From Avoscillospira sp045652125 (GTDB taxonomy: Bacteria > Bacillota > Clostridia > Oscillospirales > Oscillospiraceae): a stretch of DNA of 32,012 bases. Location: assembly GCA_045652125.1 (NCBI GenBank), contig JAZRTT010000001.1, positions 1-32,012 on the forward strand, written 5' to 3'. This document shows positions 1 through 8,307 of this stretch, piece by piece. The notes below the pieces were generated by a model, which worked only from the letters and a program-made list of their open reading frames with translations, was not told the origin of the DNA and made no database searches. A program made the position numbers and the translations under genes. Each line of letters starts with the position of its first letter. Within the stretch, counting starts at the first letter, position 1.

Positions 1-867
1 GCATTGACCTTGCTTTTGGGGATGATGGGCTGCGGTAGGCCCCAGATCGTCCCCACCGTCCCGGAGGAGAAAACCGTGCCGGGCACTCTGATCGGTATTC
101 ATTACAGCAGGGCCAGCGGTATGATCGCAGGTTATGATTTTGAGATTCGGCTGAACAAAGACGAGATCGAATATACAAGCTTTTATCCCGGCGGTATGGG
201 TGGGCAGGATGCCGAGGAAAAGACCCATATCCCGATCACAGAAAAGCAGTGGTCGGATGTGGAAACAGTGCTCCTTGACCTTAGCCCCGTGTTGGAAGAA
301 CTTGAGTCCGTCATCAGGGAACCGAGCATCGGCGAAGAACTTCTGCTGGACGGTGGCGACCATGAGAGCCTTTCTCTCGTCTGGCAGACGGAAGAAGGTA
401 CCGAAGAAATTGGCTACCGCTGGCCTTCCGATCGGCGGGTGCTGACCTTGATCGCGATGCTGCAGGAACTGGCAGACCCCATCGGTCGTGAGATTCCCCG
501 ATATAAACCGCCGGAGCTTTGCAAGATCTATTTCACCAGAGATCATCGGATCCACCGGAAACGGGACTATTCTTTCCAGCTCCATTGGACAGCTTATGAG
601 GAAGACCCCCACTGGGAACTGATCTATTATCTTGGCCCTGGGCTTGACGGCGGAAGAGTAGGGTTAGAGCAAGTTGACTGGGACGCCTTCCTGACATTTG
701 CGGAAGCGACTCAGCTGGAGTACTTCCCTGAACCGACCAAGAATGACAAACGATTTACCTGTACGCTGACTTATACGGACGAGACTTATAAAGACATCGT
801 GCTGAACGAGAAAACAGAACAGCAGTTAAAACAATTCTTTTTTGACTTGATCGAACAGAAACAATAA
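1..867 (+). CDS. Putative lipoprotein, 5' end cut by window edge
   Basis: The reading frame is open to the first base, so the true start lies left of the window. The first visible residues are a hydrophobic run ending Gly-Met-Met-Gly-Cys. This looks like the end of a lipoprotein signal peptide with the lipid-accepting Cys at about base 31. The remaining 275 or so residues are hydrophilic, with many Glu, Tyr and Trp, no further membrane segment and no motif I recognise. It is probably an extracellular lipid-anchored protein. It ends 10 bases before the next gene, with AGGAGG between them, so it belongs to the same transcription unit as the nine genes after it. Function unknown. Confidence 0.75.
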   Translation, partial: ALTLLLGMMGCGRPQIVPTVPEEKTVPGTLIGIHYSRASGMIAGYDFEIRLNKDEIEYTSFYPGGMGGQDAEEKTHIPITEKQWSDVETVLLDLSPVLEELESVIREPSIGEELLLDGGDHESLSLVWQTEEGTEEIGYRWPSDRRVLTLIAMLQELADPIGREIPRYKPPELCKIYFTRDHRIHRKRDYSFQLHWTAYEEDPHWELIYYLGPGLDGGRVGLEQVDWDAFLTFAEATQLEYFPEPTKNDKRFTCTLTYTDETYKDIVLNEKTEQQLKQFFFDLIEQKQ

Positions 868-877
868 GGAGGAAATT

Positions 878-1690
878 ATGGGACTTTTTGATGCTTTTAA
901 GAAAAAACAGTGTGATATCTGCGGCGGCGATATCGGCCTGCTCGGCAACCGCAAGCTGGAAGACGGCAATATGTGCAAGCATTGTGCCAGAAAACTTTCC
1001 CCTTGGTTTGACGACCGCCGTCATTCCACCATCGCTCAGATCAATGAGCAGCTGGCTTACCGGGAAGCCAATCTGGAAAAGGTCAAGGCTTTCCGCGTGA
1101 CCCGCACCATCGGCGATCGTTATAAGGTTTTGCTGGATGAGGATGCAGGCGTCTTTATGGTGTCTGACTCCAATGATCTGGTGGAAGAGAATCCCGATGT
1201 GATTCCCTTCGCCGATGTGACCGGCTGCAGAGTGGACATTGACGAGAGCCACAACGAGGAGACCCGGACGGATAAGGACGGCAATAAGATCAGCTACAAT
1301 CCGCCCAGATACAGATACTATTACGATTTCAATATCATCATCAATGTGCGCCATCCCTATTTTGATGAGATCAAGTTCCAGCTGAACCGTTCCAGTGTGG
1401 ATCTCCAGTACACCGGCAGCATGGCTACTACGGCCAGAATCGGTGGTCTCAGCCTGAACCTTGGCGGCGGATCTTCCTTCGATCCCATGAACTATCCCGA
1501 ATATCGCAACTACATGGAAATGTGCGAGGAGATCAAGGAAGTGCTGTTGGGCGTCCGGCAGCAGGCCAGAGACTCCGCTGCGGCGGCTGCAGCTCCCAAG
1601 ATGGCTGTGACCTGCCCCTACTGCGGTGCGACCACCACCCCCAACGCCAGCGGACAGTGCGAATTCTGCGGCGGCGCAGTGAACGGATAA
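878..1690 (+). CDS. DUF4428-type zinc-ribbon protein
   Basis: A 270-residue soluble protein with two zinc-binding knuckle pairs. The N-terminal part starts MGLFDAFKKKQCDICGG and continues to CKHC around residues 12-36, which is typical of the DUF4428 domain. The C-terminus has CPYC then CEFCGG (about residues 246-266). Between them is a beta-rich region with a Tyr-rich stretch (residues 145-155). No signal peptide is present, so it is cytoplasmic. Relatives in Firmicutes are usually uncharacterised and are found beside other zinc-ribbon or membrane-associated proteins, as here. The start is supported by AAGGAGG just upstream at the end of the preceding gene. The zinc ribbons suggest a protein- or nucleic-acid-binding adaptor role, which is inference. 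Confidence 0.85.
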   Translation: MGLFDAFKKKQCDICGGDIGLLGNRKLEDGNMCKHCARKLSPWFDDRRHSTIAQINEQLAYREANLEKVKAFRVTRTIGDRYKVLLDEDAGVFMVSDSNDLVEENPDVIPFADVTGCRVDIDESHNEETRTDKDGNKISYNPPRYRYYYDFNIIINVRHPYFDEIKFQLNRSSVDLQYTGSMATTARIGGLSLNLGGGSSFDPMNYPEYRNYMEMCEEIKEVLLGVRQQARDSAAAAAAPKMAVTCPYCGATTTPNASGQCEFCGGAVNG

Positions 1691-1726
1691 ACAAATTAAA
1701 AGAGAGGCTTTAAGGAGGATCACAAC

Positions 1727-3346
1727 ATGAAAAAAGCATTATCTCTTATCTTGGCACTGATTCTGTGCCTCGGCCTGTTTACAGGCGTTGCTGCTGCGGC
1801 GGAGTTGCCCTTTACAGATGTGCCGTCCACACAGTGGTACTACAGCGATGTAAAAAATGCCTACGATATGAGTCTGATCAACGGCAGAAGCGCCACCCTC
1901 TTTGAACCTGACGGCTATCTGACTTATGCCGAAGCTGTCAAGCTGGCAGCCTGTATGAACGAGCGTTACCAGACCGGTGCCGTGACCCTGAAAAACGGCA
2001 ATCCCTGGTATCAGACCTATGTGGACTACTGCAAAAAGAATGGTATCATCACCAAGGATTACAGCTGGAATGCCAATGCTACCCGTGCAGGTTATATGGA
2101 GATTTTTGCCAATGCGCTTCCTGCAAGTGCTCTTGCGGAGATCAACGAGATCGCCGATGCCGTCATTCCCGATGTGCCTATGAGCCATCCTCAGGCAGCT
2201 GCCATCTATAAGCTCTATCGTGCCGGTATCCTGCAGGGCAACGATGCAGCCCATAACTGCAGTCCTGCCACCAACATCAAGCGTGCAGAAGTGGCGGCCA
2301 TTTTGACCCGTATGATGGATGCCTCCAAGCGCGTCCTCTTCACCATGGGCGAGGAAACTGCCAAGCCCGAGGAAAAGCCTGAAACAGAAGAGAAGGCGCC
2401 TCTGAAGATCAAGACCCAGCCCAAGAGTACCAATACGGAAGTGGGCAATACCGTGACCTTGTCCGTGGTTGCCGAGGGCGGCAGCAAGCCTTACTCCTAT
2501 GCCTGGGAGATCTACGGTGCGACAACAGGCCTGAGAGAAAAGTGGATGGTAGTTTCCAATCTGACGACGGCGTCCATTGATGTGAAGATCTCCGATACAG
2601 CCGCAGGCGGCCAGCTGAAGTATCGATGTGTGGTCACCGATAAGGAAGGCGATAAGGTAACCAGTGACACTGCTGTGATCACTGTGGCAGCCAAGCAGGA
2701 AGAGGCAAAGACCGAGCCTCTGAAGATCATCGATCAGCCCGACAGTGCAACGGCAAGTGCAGGCGATGTCGCAGAATTCTTCATCGAAGTGGAAGGCGGT
2801 AAATATCCGTACAGCTTTGAATGGATGGCCATCGACGGTCAGGGCGGCCATGCTACCGTGGAAGGTCAGTATGGCGTACAAACGATGGATGATACCGGTT
2901 ACGGCTGGTCTGTCATGCAGATGATCGTCGGCAACGGCAATGACTGGACCACCAACGAAGACTTCTACTGCGTCGTCACTGACGCCAACGGCAGCAAGGT
3001 GACTTCCAATACCTTCACGATCACGCTGGAAGCACCGAAGGATCAGCCCTTCAAGGTCACCTATGAAGCTCCCCAGTATGTCAAGGCGGGTGCCAGCGAA
3101 GTGGATCTGGTCATAAATGTCTCCGGCGGCAAGGCACCTTACACCTTCATCTGGATGGGTTATCCGGATAAGTACGGCCCTACCACCGATGTGGAAAACT
3201 GGGATGGCATTCAGATCGGGCGCGGCAAAACAAACTCTTCGCTGACTGTTAACCCCAAGGTGTGCTCCTGCACCCACTATATCTGCCGCGTAGAGGATTC
3301 TGCCGGCAACTTTGAGATCGTGGATTTCACCTTTACGATCCGCTGA
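1727..3346 (+). CDS. SLH-domain surface protein with Ig-like repeats
   Basis: A 539-residue secreted protein. Residues 1-25 are a Sec signal peptide ending Ala-Ala-Ala-Ala. Residues 27-195 hold three S-layer homology repeats, recognisable by PFTDVPSTQWYYSDVKNAY, then NPWYQTYVDYCKKNGII, then IPDVPMSHPQAAAIYKLYRA with the closing AEVAAILTRMM. SLH trimers bind secondary polymers on the cell wall. After an acidic linker there are three Ig/PKD-like beta repeats (about 225-325, 335-435, 445-539), each containing a GG-x-x-PY-(S/T)-(Y/F)-x-W signature. The architecture is anchor plus exposed stalk. The 3' end is followed by an AAAGGAGGT site for the next gene. It is the only wall-anchored protein in this operon. 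Confidence 0.88.
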   Translation: MKKALSLILALILCLGLFTGVAAAAELPFTDVPSTQWYYSDVKNAYDMSLINGRSATLFEPDGYLTYAEAVKLAACMNERYQTGAVTLKNGNPWYQTYVDYCKKNGIITKDYSWNANATRAGYMEIFANALPASALAEINEIADAVIPDVPMSHPQAAAIYKLYRAGILQGNDAAHNCSPATNIKRAEVAAILTRMMDASKRVLFTMGEETAKPEEKPETEEKAPLKIKTQPKSTNTEVGNTVTLSVVAEGGSKPYSYAWEIYGATTGLREKWMVVSNLTTASIDVKISDTAAGGQLKYRCVVTDKEGDKVTSDTAVITVAAKQEEAKTEPLKIIDQPDSATASAGDVAEFFIEVEGGKYPYSFEWMAIDGQGGHATVEGQYGVQTMDDTGYGWSVMQMIVGNGNDWTTNEDFYCVVTDANGSKVTSNTFTITLEAPKDQPFKVTYEAPQYVKAGASEVDLVINVSGGKAPYTFIWMGYPDKYGPTTDVENWDGIQIGRGKTNSSLTVNPKVCSCTHYICRVEDSAGNFEIVDFTFTIR

Positions 3347-3377
3347 ATGCGGAAGACCTTGAAAGGAGGTCAGAACT

Positions 3378-4475
3378 TTGGCATCGCAAGTGACCAATTA
3401 TCAGTGCCCGGCGTGTACCGGCCCACTGAATTTTGATCCACAAACGGGAAAATTGGGCTGTGAGTTCTGCGGTTCATCCTTTGAACTGGCATATATCGAG
3501 GAACTCTACGCTCCAAAAGAAGAAGCTGCCGTTGAGGCCTCCGTGAAGGAGGCCAACGGCGGCGAAGGCTGGGATGCCTCCGGCATCAGTGACGACTGGG
3601 GCGAGGATGCCAAGGGCATGAAAAGCTATTCCTGCCCCTCCTGTATGGCAGAGCTGATTTGCGATGCCACCACGGCCGCCACTTCCTGCCCCTACTGCGG
3701 CAATCCCACCGTCGTTCCCGGGCAATTCTCAGGCAGCCTGAAGCCGGAGTATGTGATCCCCTTCAAGCTGAAAAAGGAAGATGCGGTTGCAGCCCTCAAA
3801 AAGCACTACGGCAAACGATTCCTCCTGCCAAAGACCTTTAAGGACGGCAATCACATAGAAAAAGTTCAAGGTGTGTATGTTCCTTTCTGGCTCTTTGACG
3901 GAGAAGCGGAGGGCGACGGTGTCTATGATGCCACCAGATCCAGAGTCTACACCCAAGGCGACTACGAGATCACAGAAACAGACCACTTTGTGGTCAGGCG
4001 TTCCGGCGATCTGGCTTTTGAAAAGATCCCGGTGGATGCTTCTACCAAAATGCCCGATGAACACATGGACTCCATCGAACCCTTTGATTATTCCGAACTG
4101 AAGCCCTTCTCTACGGCTTACCTGCCGGGCTTCCTTGCGGATAAATACGATGTGACCATGGAACAAAGCCAGCAAAGAGCCGATGAACGGTGCAGCGGTA
4201 CATTGGAAGATCAGCTGCGGAAAACCGTGATCGGTTATCATTCGGTGACAACGCGACACACAGACTGCGAGATCCTTCGCGGCAAAGTCCACTATGCTCT
4301 GCTGCCGGTGTGGCTGCTGAATACCAAGTGGAACGGCAAGGACTTCCTGTTTGCCATGAACGGCCAGACAGGCAAGATGGTAGGCGATCTGCCGGTGGAT
4401 AAAAAGAAATACCGGTTGGTGCTCTTTGGACTGTGGGCATTGCTGAGTATCATTGGTCTGGTAATTTTCAGATAA
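3378..4475 (+). CDS. Double zinc-ribbon membrane-tethered protein
   Basis: A 365-residue protein that begins with TTG, chosen because a near-perfect AAAGGAGGT sits 7 bases upstream. It has two TFIIB-like zinc ribbons, CPAC...CEFC (about residues 10-34) and CPSC...CPYC (about 84-108). A conserved alpha/beta region follows, including YVIPFKLKKEDAVAALKKHY and YVPFWLFDGE. It ends with one transmembrane helix (about 345-364). The zinc ribbons would be cytoplasmic and the protein C-tail anchored. Proteins of this kind are commonly found directly before a TPM-domain protein in Clostridia, as seen here, suggesting a working pair. Databases sometimes label this family as a helicase or PriA-like, but no helicase motifs are visible. 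Confidence 0.85.
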   Translation: MASQVTNYQCPACTGPLNFDPQTGKLGCEFCGSSFELAYIEELYAPKEEAAVEASVKEANGGEGWDASGISDDWGEDAKGMKSYSCPSCMAELICDATTAATSCPYCGNPTVVPGQFSGSLKPEYVIPFKLKKEDAVAALKKHYGKRFLLPKTFKDGNHIEKVQGVYVPFWLFDGEAEGDGVYDATRSRVYTQGDYEITETDHFVVRRSGDLAFEKIPVDASTKMPDEHMDSIEPFDYSELKPFSTAYLPGFLADKYDVTMEQSQQRADERCSGTLEDQLRKTVIGYHSVTTRHTDCEILRGKVHYALLPVWLLNTKWNGKDFLFAMNGQTGKMVGDLPVDKKKYRLVLFGLWALLSIIGLVIFR

Positions 4476-4488
4476 GGAGGGCGTGAGA

Positions 4489-5262
4489 ATGAAACGGAAA
4501 TTAACGGTTTTTGTCCTTCTCGCCCTGCTTCTGACTCTGCTTATGCTGCCGGCACAGGCAGAAGAAGGGTTGTACTATGTGACCGATGAGGCAGATATTC
4601 TGACCGATGAAGAGGACATGGAACTGGAGACCCTGCTCCAGGGAATCTCCGAGGAGCATAACATTGGCGTATATCTGGTCGCGGTGGATGACTATACCGA
4701 CTACGGCGACGGCTCCGTCTATGAAGTGACCTATGGCCTCTACCATGAATATACCATGGGAAAGGGCGAGGAGCGAAACGGTATCATGCTACTGCTGAGT
4801 ATGGAGCAACGGGACTTTGCCACCTTTGTATATGGTGCGGATGCGGAGTATGCGTTCAGCGACTATGCCCTGCAGCAGCTGGAGGAAGAATTCCTGCCCC
4901 ACTTTGGGGAGGACGACTGGTATGCAGGCTTCCGCGCCTATGGCCTTACCTGCGGCGAATATCTGGCGAAAGCTGCGGCGGGTGAGCCTGTGGAAGAGGG
5001 CAAGGGCATGACCTATCTGATCGTGATCGGCGTCTCGTTCCTGATCTCTCTGATCGTGGCGACCATTCTGAAGGCCGGCATGAAGAGTGTCGAGGCCAAT
5101 CGGGAGGCAGATTCCTACATAACAAGACAGCTGAACCTGACGATGAACAGCGATCAGTTCACCCATACGACCAAAACACGAAGAAAAATTGAGAGAGACT
5201 CCGATTCCGAATCCAAAGCCCACTCAGGCGGCGGCGGTCACGGAAGATCGGGCAAGTTCTGA
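4489..5262 (+). CDS. TPM-domain membrane protein
   Basis: A 257-residue protein. A GTG at 4483 is also in frame, but it lies only 2 bases after AAGGAGG, while ATG 4489 lies 8 bases after it, so ATG is preferred. Residues 1-24 form a signal peptide ending PAQA. Residues 26-165 match the TPM (thylakoid acid phosphatase/MOLO1-type) domain: YYVTDEADILTDEEDMELE, then a LL-x-x-I-S-x-E-H-x-IGVYLV core and RNGIMLLLS. A transmembrane helix follows at about 173-195, then a short basic Ser/Gly tail ending GGGGHGRSGKF. The TPM domain therefore faces outside and the tail inside. TPM proteins act in membrane-protein quality control or as phosphatases in other systems. The role here is unknown. Confidence 0.87.
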   Translation: MKRKLTVFVLLALLLTLLMLPAQAEEGLYYVTDEADILTDEEDMELETLLQGISEEHNIGVYLVAVDDYTDYGDGSVYEVTYGLYHEYTMGKGEERNGIMLLLSMEQRDFATFVYGADAEYAFSDYALQQLEEEFLPHFGEDDWYAGFRAYGLTCGEYLAKAAAGEPVEEGKGMTYLIVIGVSFLISLIVATILKAGMKSVEANREADSYITRQLNLTMNSDQFTHTTKTRRKIERDSDSESKAHSGGGGHGRSGKF

Positions 5263-5282
5263 GAGAAAGAGGAGGAAACATC

Positions 5283-6761
5283 ATGAAATTTTGCACCAAC
5301 TGCGGTGCACAGCTTCCTGAGGGCGTAAAGTTCTGCACGGAATGCGGCACCAAATTCGATGTGGAGACTCCTGTTCAGGAGACCCCTGCAGAGCTTGTAT
5401 ACGAAGCACCTGCAGCACCTGCGGAACCTGCCTATGAGGCACCTGCAGAACCTGCCTATGAGACCCCTGCAGAGCCTGTTTATACGCCCCCGGTGCAGCA
5501 GACGGCAACTCCAAAGAAGAAGAAAAAGAGCCTGCTGCCTGTGTTCCTTGGTATTGCGGCAGCTGTGATCGTGCTGATCGTCCTGCTGGCCTCCTGCGGC
5601 GGCAAGGATCAGGGCACAGCAGCCGATTGGGGCTTGTATGAAGGTGTTTCCTGCGTCTATGCAGGCCTCGATATCGGTGCTGACGGCGACTGGGTAGAGC
5701 TGAAACAGAAGGGCAAAGCCACCGTATTTATGCTGGGAGAAGAGATCTCCTGTAAGTGGGAATTGGATGGAACAGCCTTCACCCTCAAGGAGGGCGGCAG
5801 CGAGTATTACGGCACTTTGAGCGGCGGTCAGCTGACGTTCGATCTGGACGGCGTTGTCTATACCTTTGAAAAGAAAGGCGGCGCACCTGCTGCCTCCGGC
5901 GACAAGAACGGCGACAAGGAACTGGGCAAGAAGGATGGCCCGGTGACCTACAAGCTGGTCTCTTTCACCATGGAAGGCGAGGAAATGGGGCCTGACATGG
6001 TAGAAATGATGGGTGGCGGTTATGTGGTCTTGGGTGGCGACGGCACCGGCACATTCGCCATGTTCGGTGAGAACTTCCCCGTTACCGATGATGGCAAAAG
6101 CATTGAAGCTGACGGACAGAAGATGCCCTATACTCTGACCGACAACGGCATGGAGTTGGACATGGAGGGCAGCATCTTTGTATTGGAAGTGACCGATGAA
6201 GAAGTGCCTGCAGCACCTGCCGGACAGACCTCCGGTGAGGACAAAGGCGATCCCACAGAGCTTTCTTACTGGGAAGGCGACTATTACGGCTGGTGGGTCA
6301 TCGACTCCGTCTGGGAAGGTGAAGACTTCGAGGAGGGCGATTGGTGGGACTGCTGTGCCACCATTGAGCTGGATGAGGACGGCACCGGCACTATGATCCT
6401 CTGGGATGAGGATATGCCGAAGGATGATCCCCTGGCAGAAATGGGCATCACCGTCACCGTGGATGGCAACGGTGTGGCAAGATTCTGTTCCGAAGAAGGC
6501 TGGTTCCTGGATGATGAAATGGAACATGCCGACTGGGTGTTCTACTCCGATGCCACCGAGTACGGCGATGTGCTGTACATCGATGGTGAATACGAGGACG
6601 GTACGTATGACTTCTGGTACTATGTATATCTGCGTCCATGGGGCACCGACTGGTCCGATGTGGCAGAAAACGAGCCTGAAGATATGCCTTCTTACTATGA
6701 AGCGTGGTATCTGCCTCTGATCGAAGAAGGTGTCATGGAAGCACCTGCTACCATTGGATAA
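5283..6761 (+). CDS. Zinc-ribbon protein fused to lipoprotein-like exported modules
   Basis: A 492-residue protein. The N-terminus is a zinc ribbon with CTNC and CTEC (Cys 4, 7, 18, 21). It is followed by an imperfect Pro/Ala/Glu/Tyr repeat (about 34-67), a KKKKK stop-like cluster and a transmembrane helix (about 84-104). The helix ends Leu-Ala-Ser-Cys105-Gly-Gly, which is a good lipobox. Outside are three beta-rich modules: about 110-200, about 220-310 (starting TYKLVSFTMEGEEMGPDM) and about 320-492 (starting WEGDYYGWW). The second and third modules have relatives in the lipoprotein at 8308-9993. The arrangement reads as a cytoplasmic zinc sensor joined to an external sensor. Whether Cys105 is lipidated cannot be told from sequence. 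Confidence 0.85.
   Translation: MKFCTNCGAQLPEGVKFCTECGTKFDVETPVQETPAELVYEAPAAPAEPAYEAPAEPAYETPAEPVYTPPVQQTATPKKKKKSLLPVFLGIAAAVIVLIVLLASCGGKDQGTAADWGLYEGVSCVYAGLDIGADGDWVELKQKGKATVFMLGEEISCKWELDGTAFTLKEGGSEYYGTLSGGQLTFDLDGVVYTFEKKGGAPAASGDKNGDKELGKKDGPVTYKLVSFTMEGEEMGPDMVEMMGGGYVVLGGDGTGTFAMFGENFPVTDDGKSIEADGQKMPYTLTDNGMELDMEGSIFVLEVTDEEVPAAPAGQTSGEDKGDPTELSYWEGDYYGWWVIDSVWEGEDFEEGDWWDCCATIELDEDGTGTMILWDEDMPKDDPLAEMGITVTVDGNGVARFCSEEGWFLDDEMEHADWVFYSDATEYGDVLYIDGEYEDGTYDFWYYVYLRPWGTDWSDVAENEPEDMPSYYEAWYLPLIEEGVMEAPATIG
5382..5483 (+). repeat. Imperfect Ala-Pro-Ala-Glu-Pro-Ala-Tyr-Glu coding repeat
   Basis: This short in-frame degenerate repeat is centred on the nucleotide core GCACCTGCAGAACCTGCCTA and encodes about four copies of an APAEPAYE-like unit. 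It forms a flexible, probably disordered linker between the zinc ribbon and the membrane helix of the surrounding gene. Confidence 0.7.
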
Positions 6762-6788
6762 AGGGCAAACAACGAAAGGAGAAATATT

Positions 6789-8252
6789 ATGAAAAAGTTA
6801 CTGGCATTGTTTCTTGCCTTGCTGATGCTGCTCAGTCTGGCAGCCTGCGGCGAGAAGGAAGAAGTTGAGATCGAAGATCCCGGCGTTCCTGTCAAGGAAG
6901 ATGTGGTGGATGAGCCCGTCGTGGAAGAGCCGGAAGCGGAACTGACGCTCCATGAGAACACCTACTTCACCGTAGCCTATGACGAGGCTGCCGGCTGGAG
7001 CATCGCTGAGGATGATGTGTATACCTATGAGACCGGCGGCAATGTCTACATCCGCATTCTGGACGAGGAAGGCAACACGGATATCGTTGTGACCATTAAT
7101 GCAGATGAAGATGACCCCGAGGATTTCCGCAAAGCGCTGTATGTCAACGGTTTTGACCAGAAAGCCTACGTGGATGGTACCCTGGAGACGGTGGATGTGG
7201 GCGGTCAGAAGATGCTGTTTGTGGACCAGTCCAACGGCGACCGCTTCTACTTCGGCCGCAACGAGGCTGCCGGTGTCTACTACACCATCGATGCCACCAA
7301 CTGGGAAGACCCCCGTGTCCCTGCCCTGATCGAAGGCATCACCTGCACCGCATCCGGCACCGACAATGTGGAAGCCCCCTGGCCTTGGGAAGGCGAAGCC
7401 TTCCCCGCCGAGACGGCAGAGCAGATGGTGGGAACTTACACCCTGAAGGCAGAGTTCCTTCCCATGAGCGAAGCACTGGTCACCTATGAGACCTTCAAGC
7501 ATGATGCGGAAGTCATCGGTGATAAGGTCTACCTGCTCAGCGACTATGTCCTGCGGGAATACACCTGCGACGGCACAAGCCTTGCGTTCAACCGTGAAAT
7601 TCCGCTGGATGCAGAGTATGAATATGTGGAAAGTGCCGGCGGCAATCTGGTGCTGTCCAACTTTATGAAGCCTGTCATCGGCCATGACGGCGAAAATGTC
7701 CTGTATTCCTATGAAGGACCTGATAAGTTCACCGTAGCCCCCGATGGCACTTGGGGCATCAGCTGGTTCTCCTCCGGCGACAGCACGGAAAAGTACACCT
7801 TCTCCGATGGAGCTCTGGTGGGCGAAGCATTCCCCTTTGCCGAAGTCAACACCATCAGCAAGCTCTGCATCGATGACAGCTACATCTATGTCACCGGCTC
7901 CCCTGTGGAGGGCAGCGGCCACTATGTCTTTGTCTATGACCATGCAGGCGCCCTGCAGATGCAGCTGAGCAACGATCCCAACGAGACCATCGGTCTGGGC
8001 TCCATCACCTATGTGACCAAGACCGCCAACGGCTTCATCGCTTTGGACGGCAACATGCGTGATATCGTCCTGTGGACGGCTGACGGTACCTGGCTGGGTG
8101 CTGTGGATGTAGACGATTTCCTCAGCACCGACTATCCCTGGCTGGCTTCCGGTGATGTGATGGCAGACGGCAGCATCCTGTGCGTGCTGAGCCAGGACCG
8201 TGCCGATGGTTCCGCTATGGAAGCTGTGGCATTTAAGCTCAGCGGTTTTTAA
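6789..8252 (+). CDS. Lipoprotein with beta-propeller-like C-terminal region
   Basis: A 487-residue protein. Residues 1-20 are a textbook lipoprotein signal with lipobox LAAC (Cys20), followed by an acidic linker rich in Glu/Pro/Val. Residues about 55-190 form a compact alpha/beta domain (start HENTYFTVAYDEAAGWSI). From about 210 to the end there are repeated blade-like units with patterns such as G-D-K-V-Y-L-L and D-S-Y-I-Y-V-T. These suggest a small beta-propeller, although I could not verify blade number. It is extracellular and membrane-anchored, with no catalytic motif recognised. It is preceded by AAAGGAG and lies 27 bases after the zinc-ribbon fusion gene. The propeller assignment is inference from repeat spacing. 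Confidence 0.8.
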   Translation: MKKLLALFLALLMLLSLAACGEKEEVEIEDPGVPVKEDVVDEPVVEEPEAELTLHENTYFTVAYDEAAGWSIAEDDVYTYETGGNVYIRILDEEGNTDIVVTINADEDDPEDFRKALYVNGFDQKAYVDGTLETVDVGGQKMLFVDQSNGDRFYFGRNEAAGVYYTIDATNWEDPRVPALIEGITCTASGTDNVEAPWPWEGEAFPAETAEQMVGTYTLKAEFLPMSEALVTYETFKHDAEVIGDKVYLLSDYVLREYTCDGTSLAFNREIPLDAEYEYVESAGGNLVLSNFMKPVIGHDGENVLYSYEGPDKFTVAPDGTWGISWFSSGDSTEKYTFSDGALVGEAFPFAEVNTISKLCIDDSYIYVTGSPVEGSGHYVFVYDHAGALQMQLSNDPNETIGLGSITYVTKTANGFIALDGNMRDIVLWTADGTWLGAVDVDDFLSTDYPWLASGDVMADGSILCVLSQDRADGSAMEAVAFKLSGF

Positions 8253-8263
8253 CGGGAGAGATA

Positions 8264-8286
8264 GCAGGGCGGCATGACCGCCCTGC
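8264..8286 (+). other. Intergenic hairpin without U-tract
   Basis: A perfect 9-bp stem GCAGGGCGG / CCGCCCTGC with a 5-base loop lies between two lipoprotein genes. No T-run follows, so it is unlikely to be a strong terminator. It may stabilise or process the mRNA within the operon, in the largest gap of the gene train (55 bases). Confidence 0.6.
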
Positions 8287-8307
8287 ACAGAAAGGAGTAA
8301 TGCAAAA

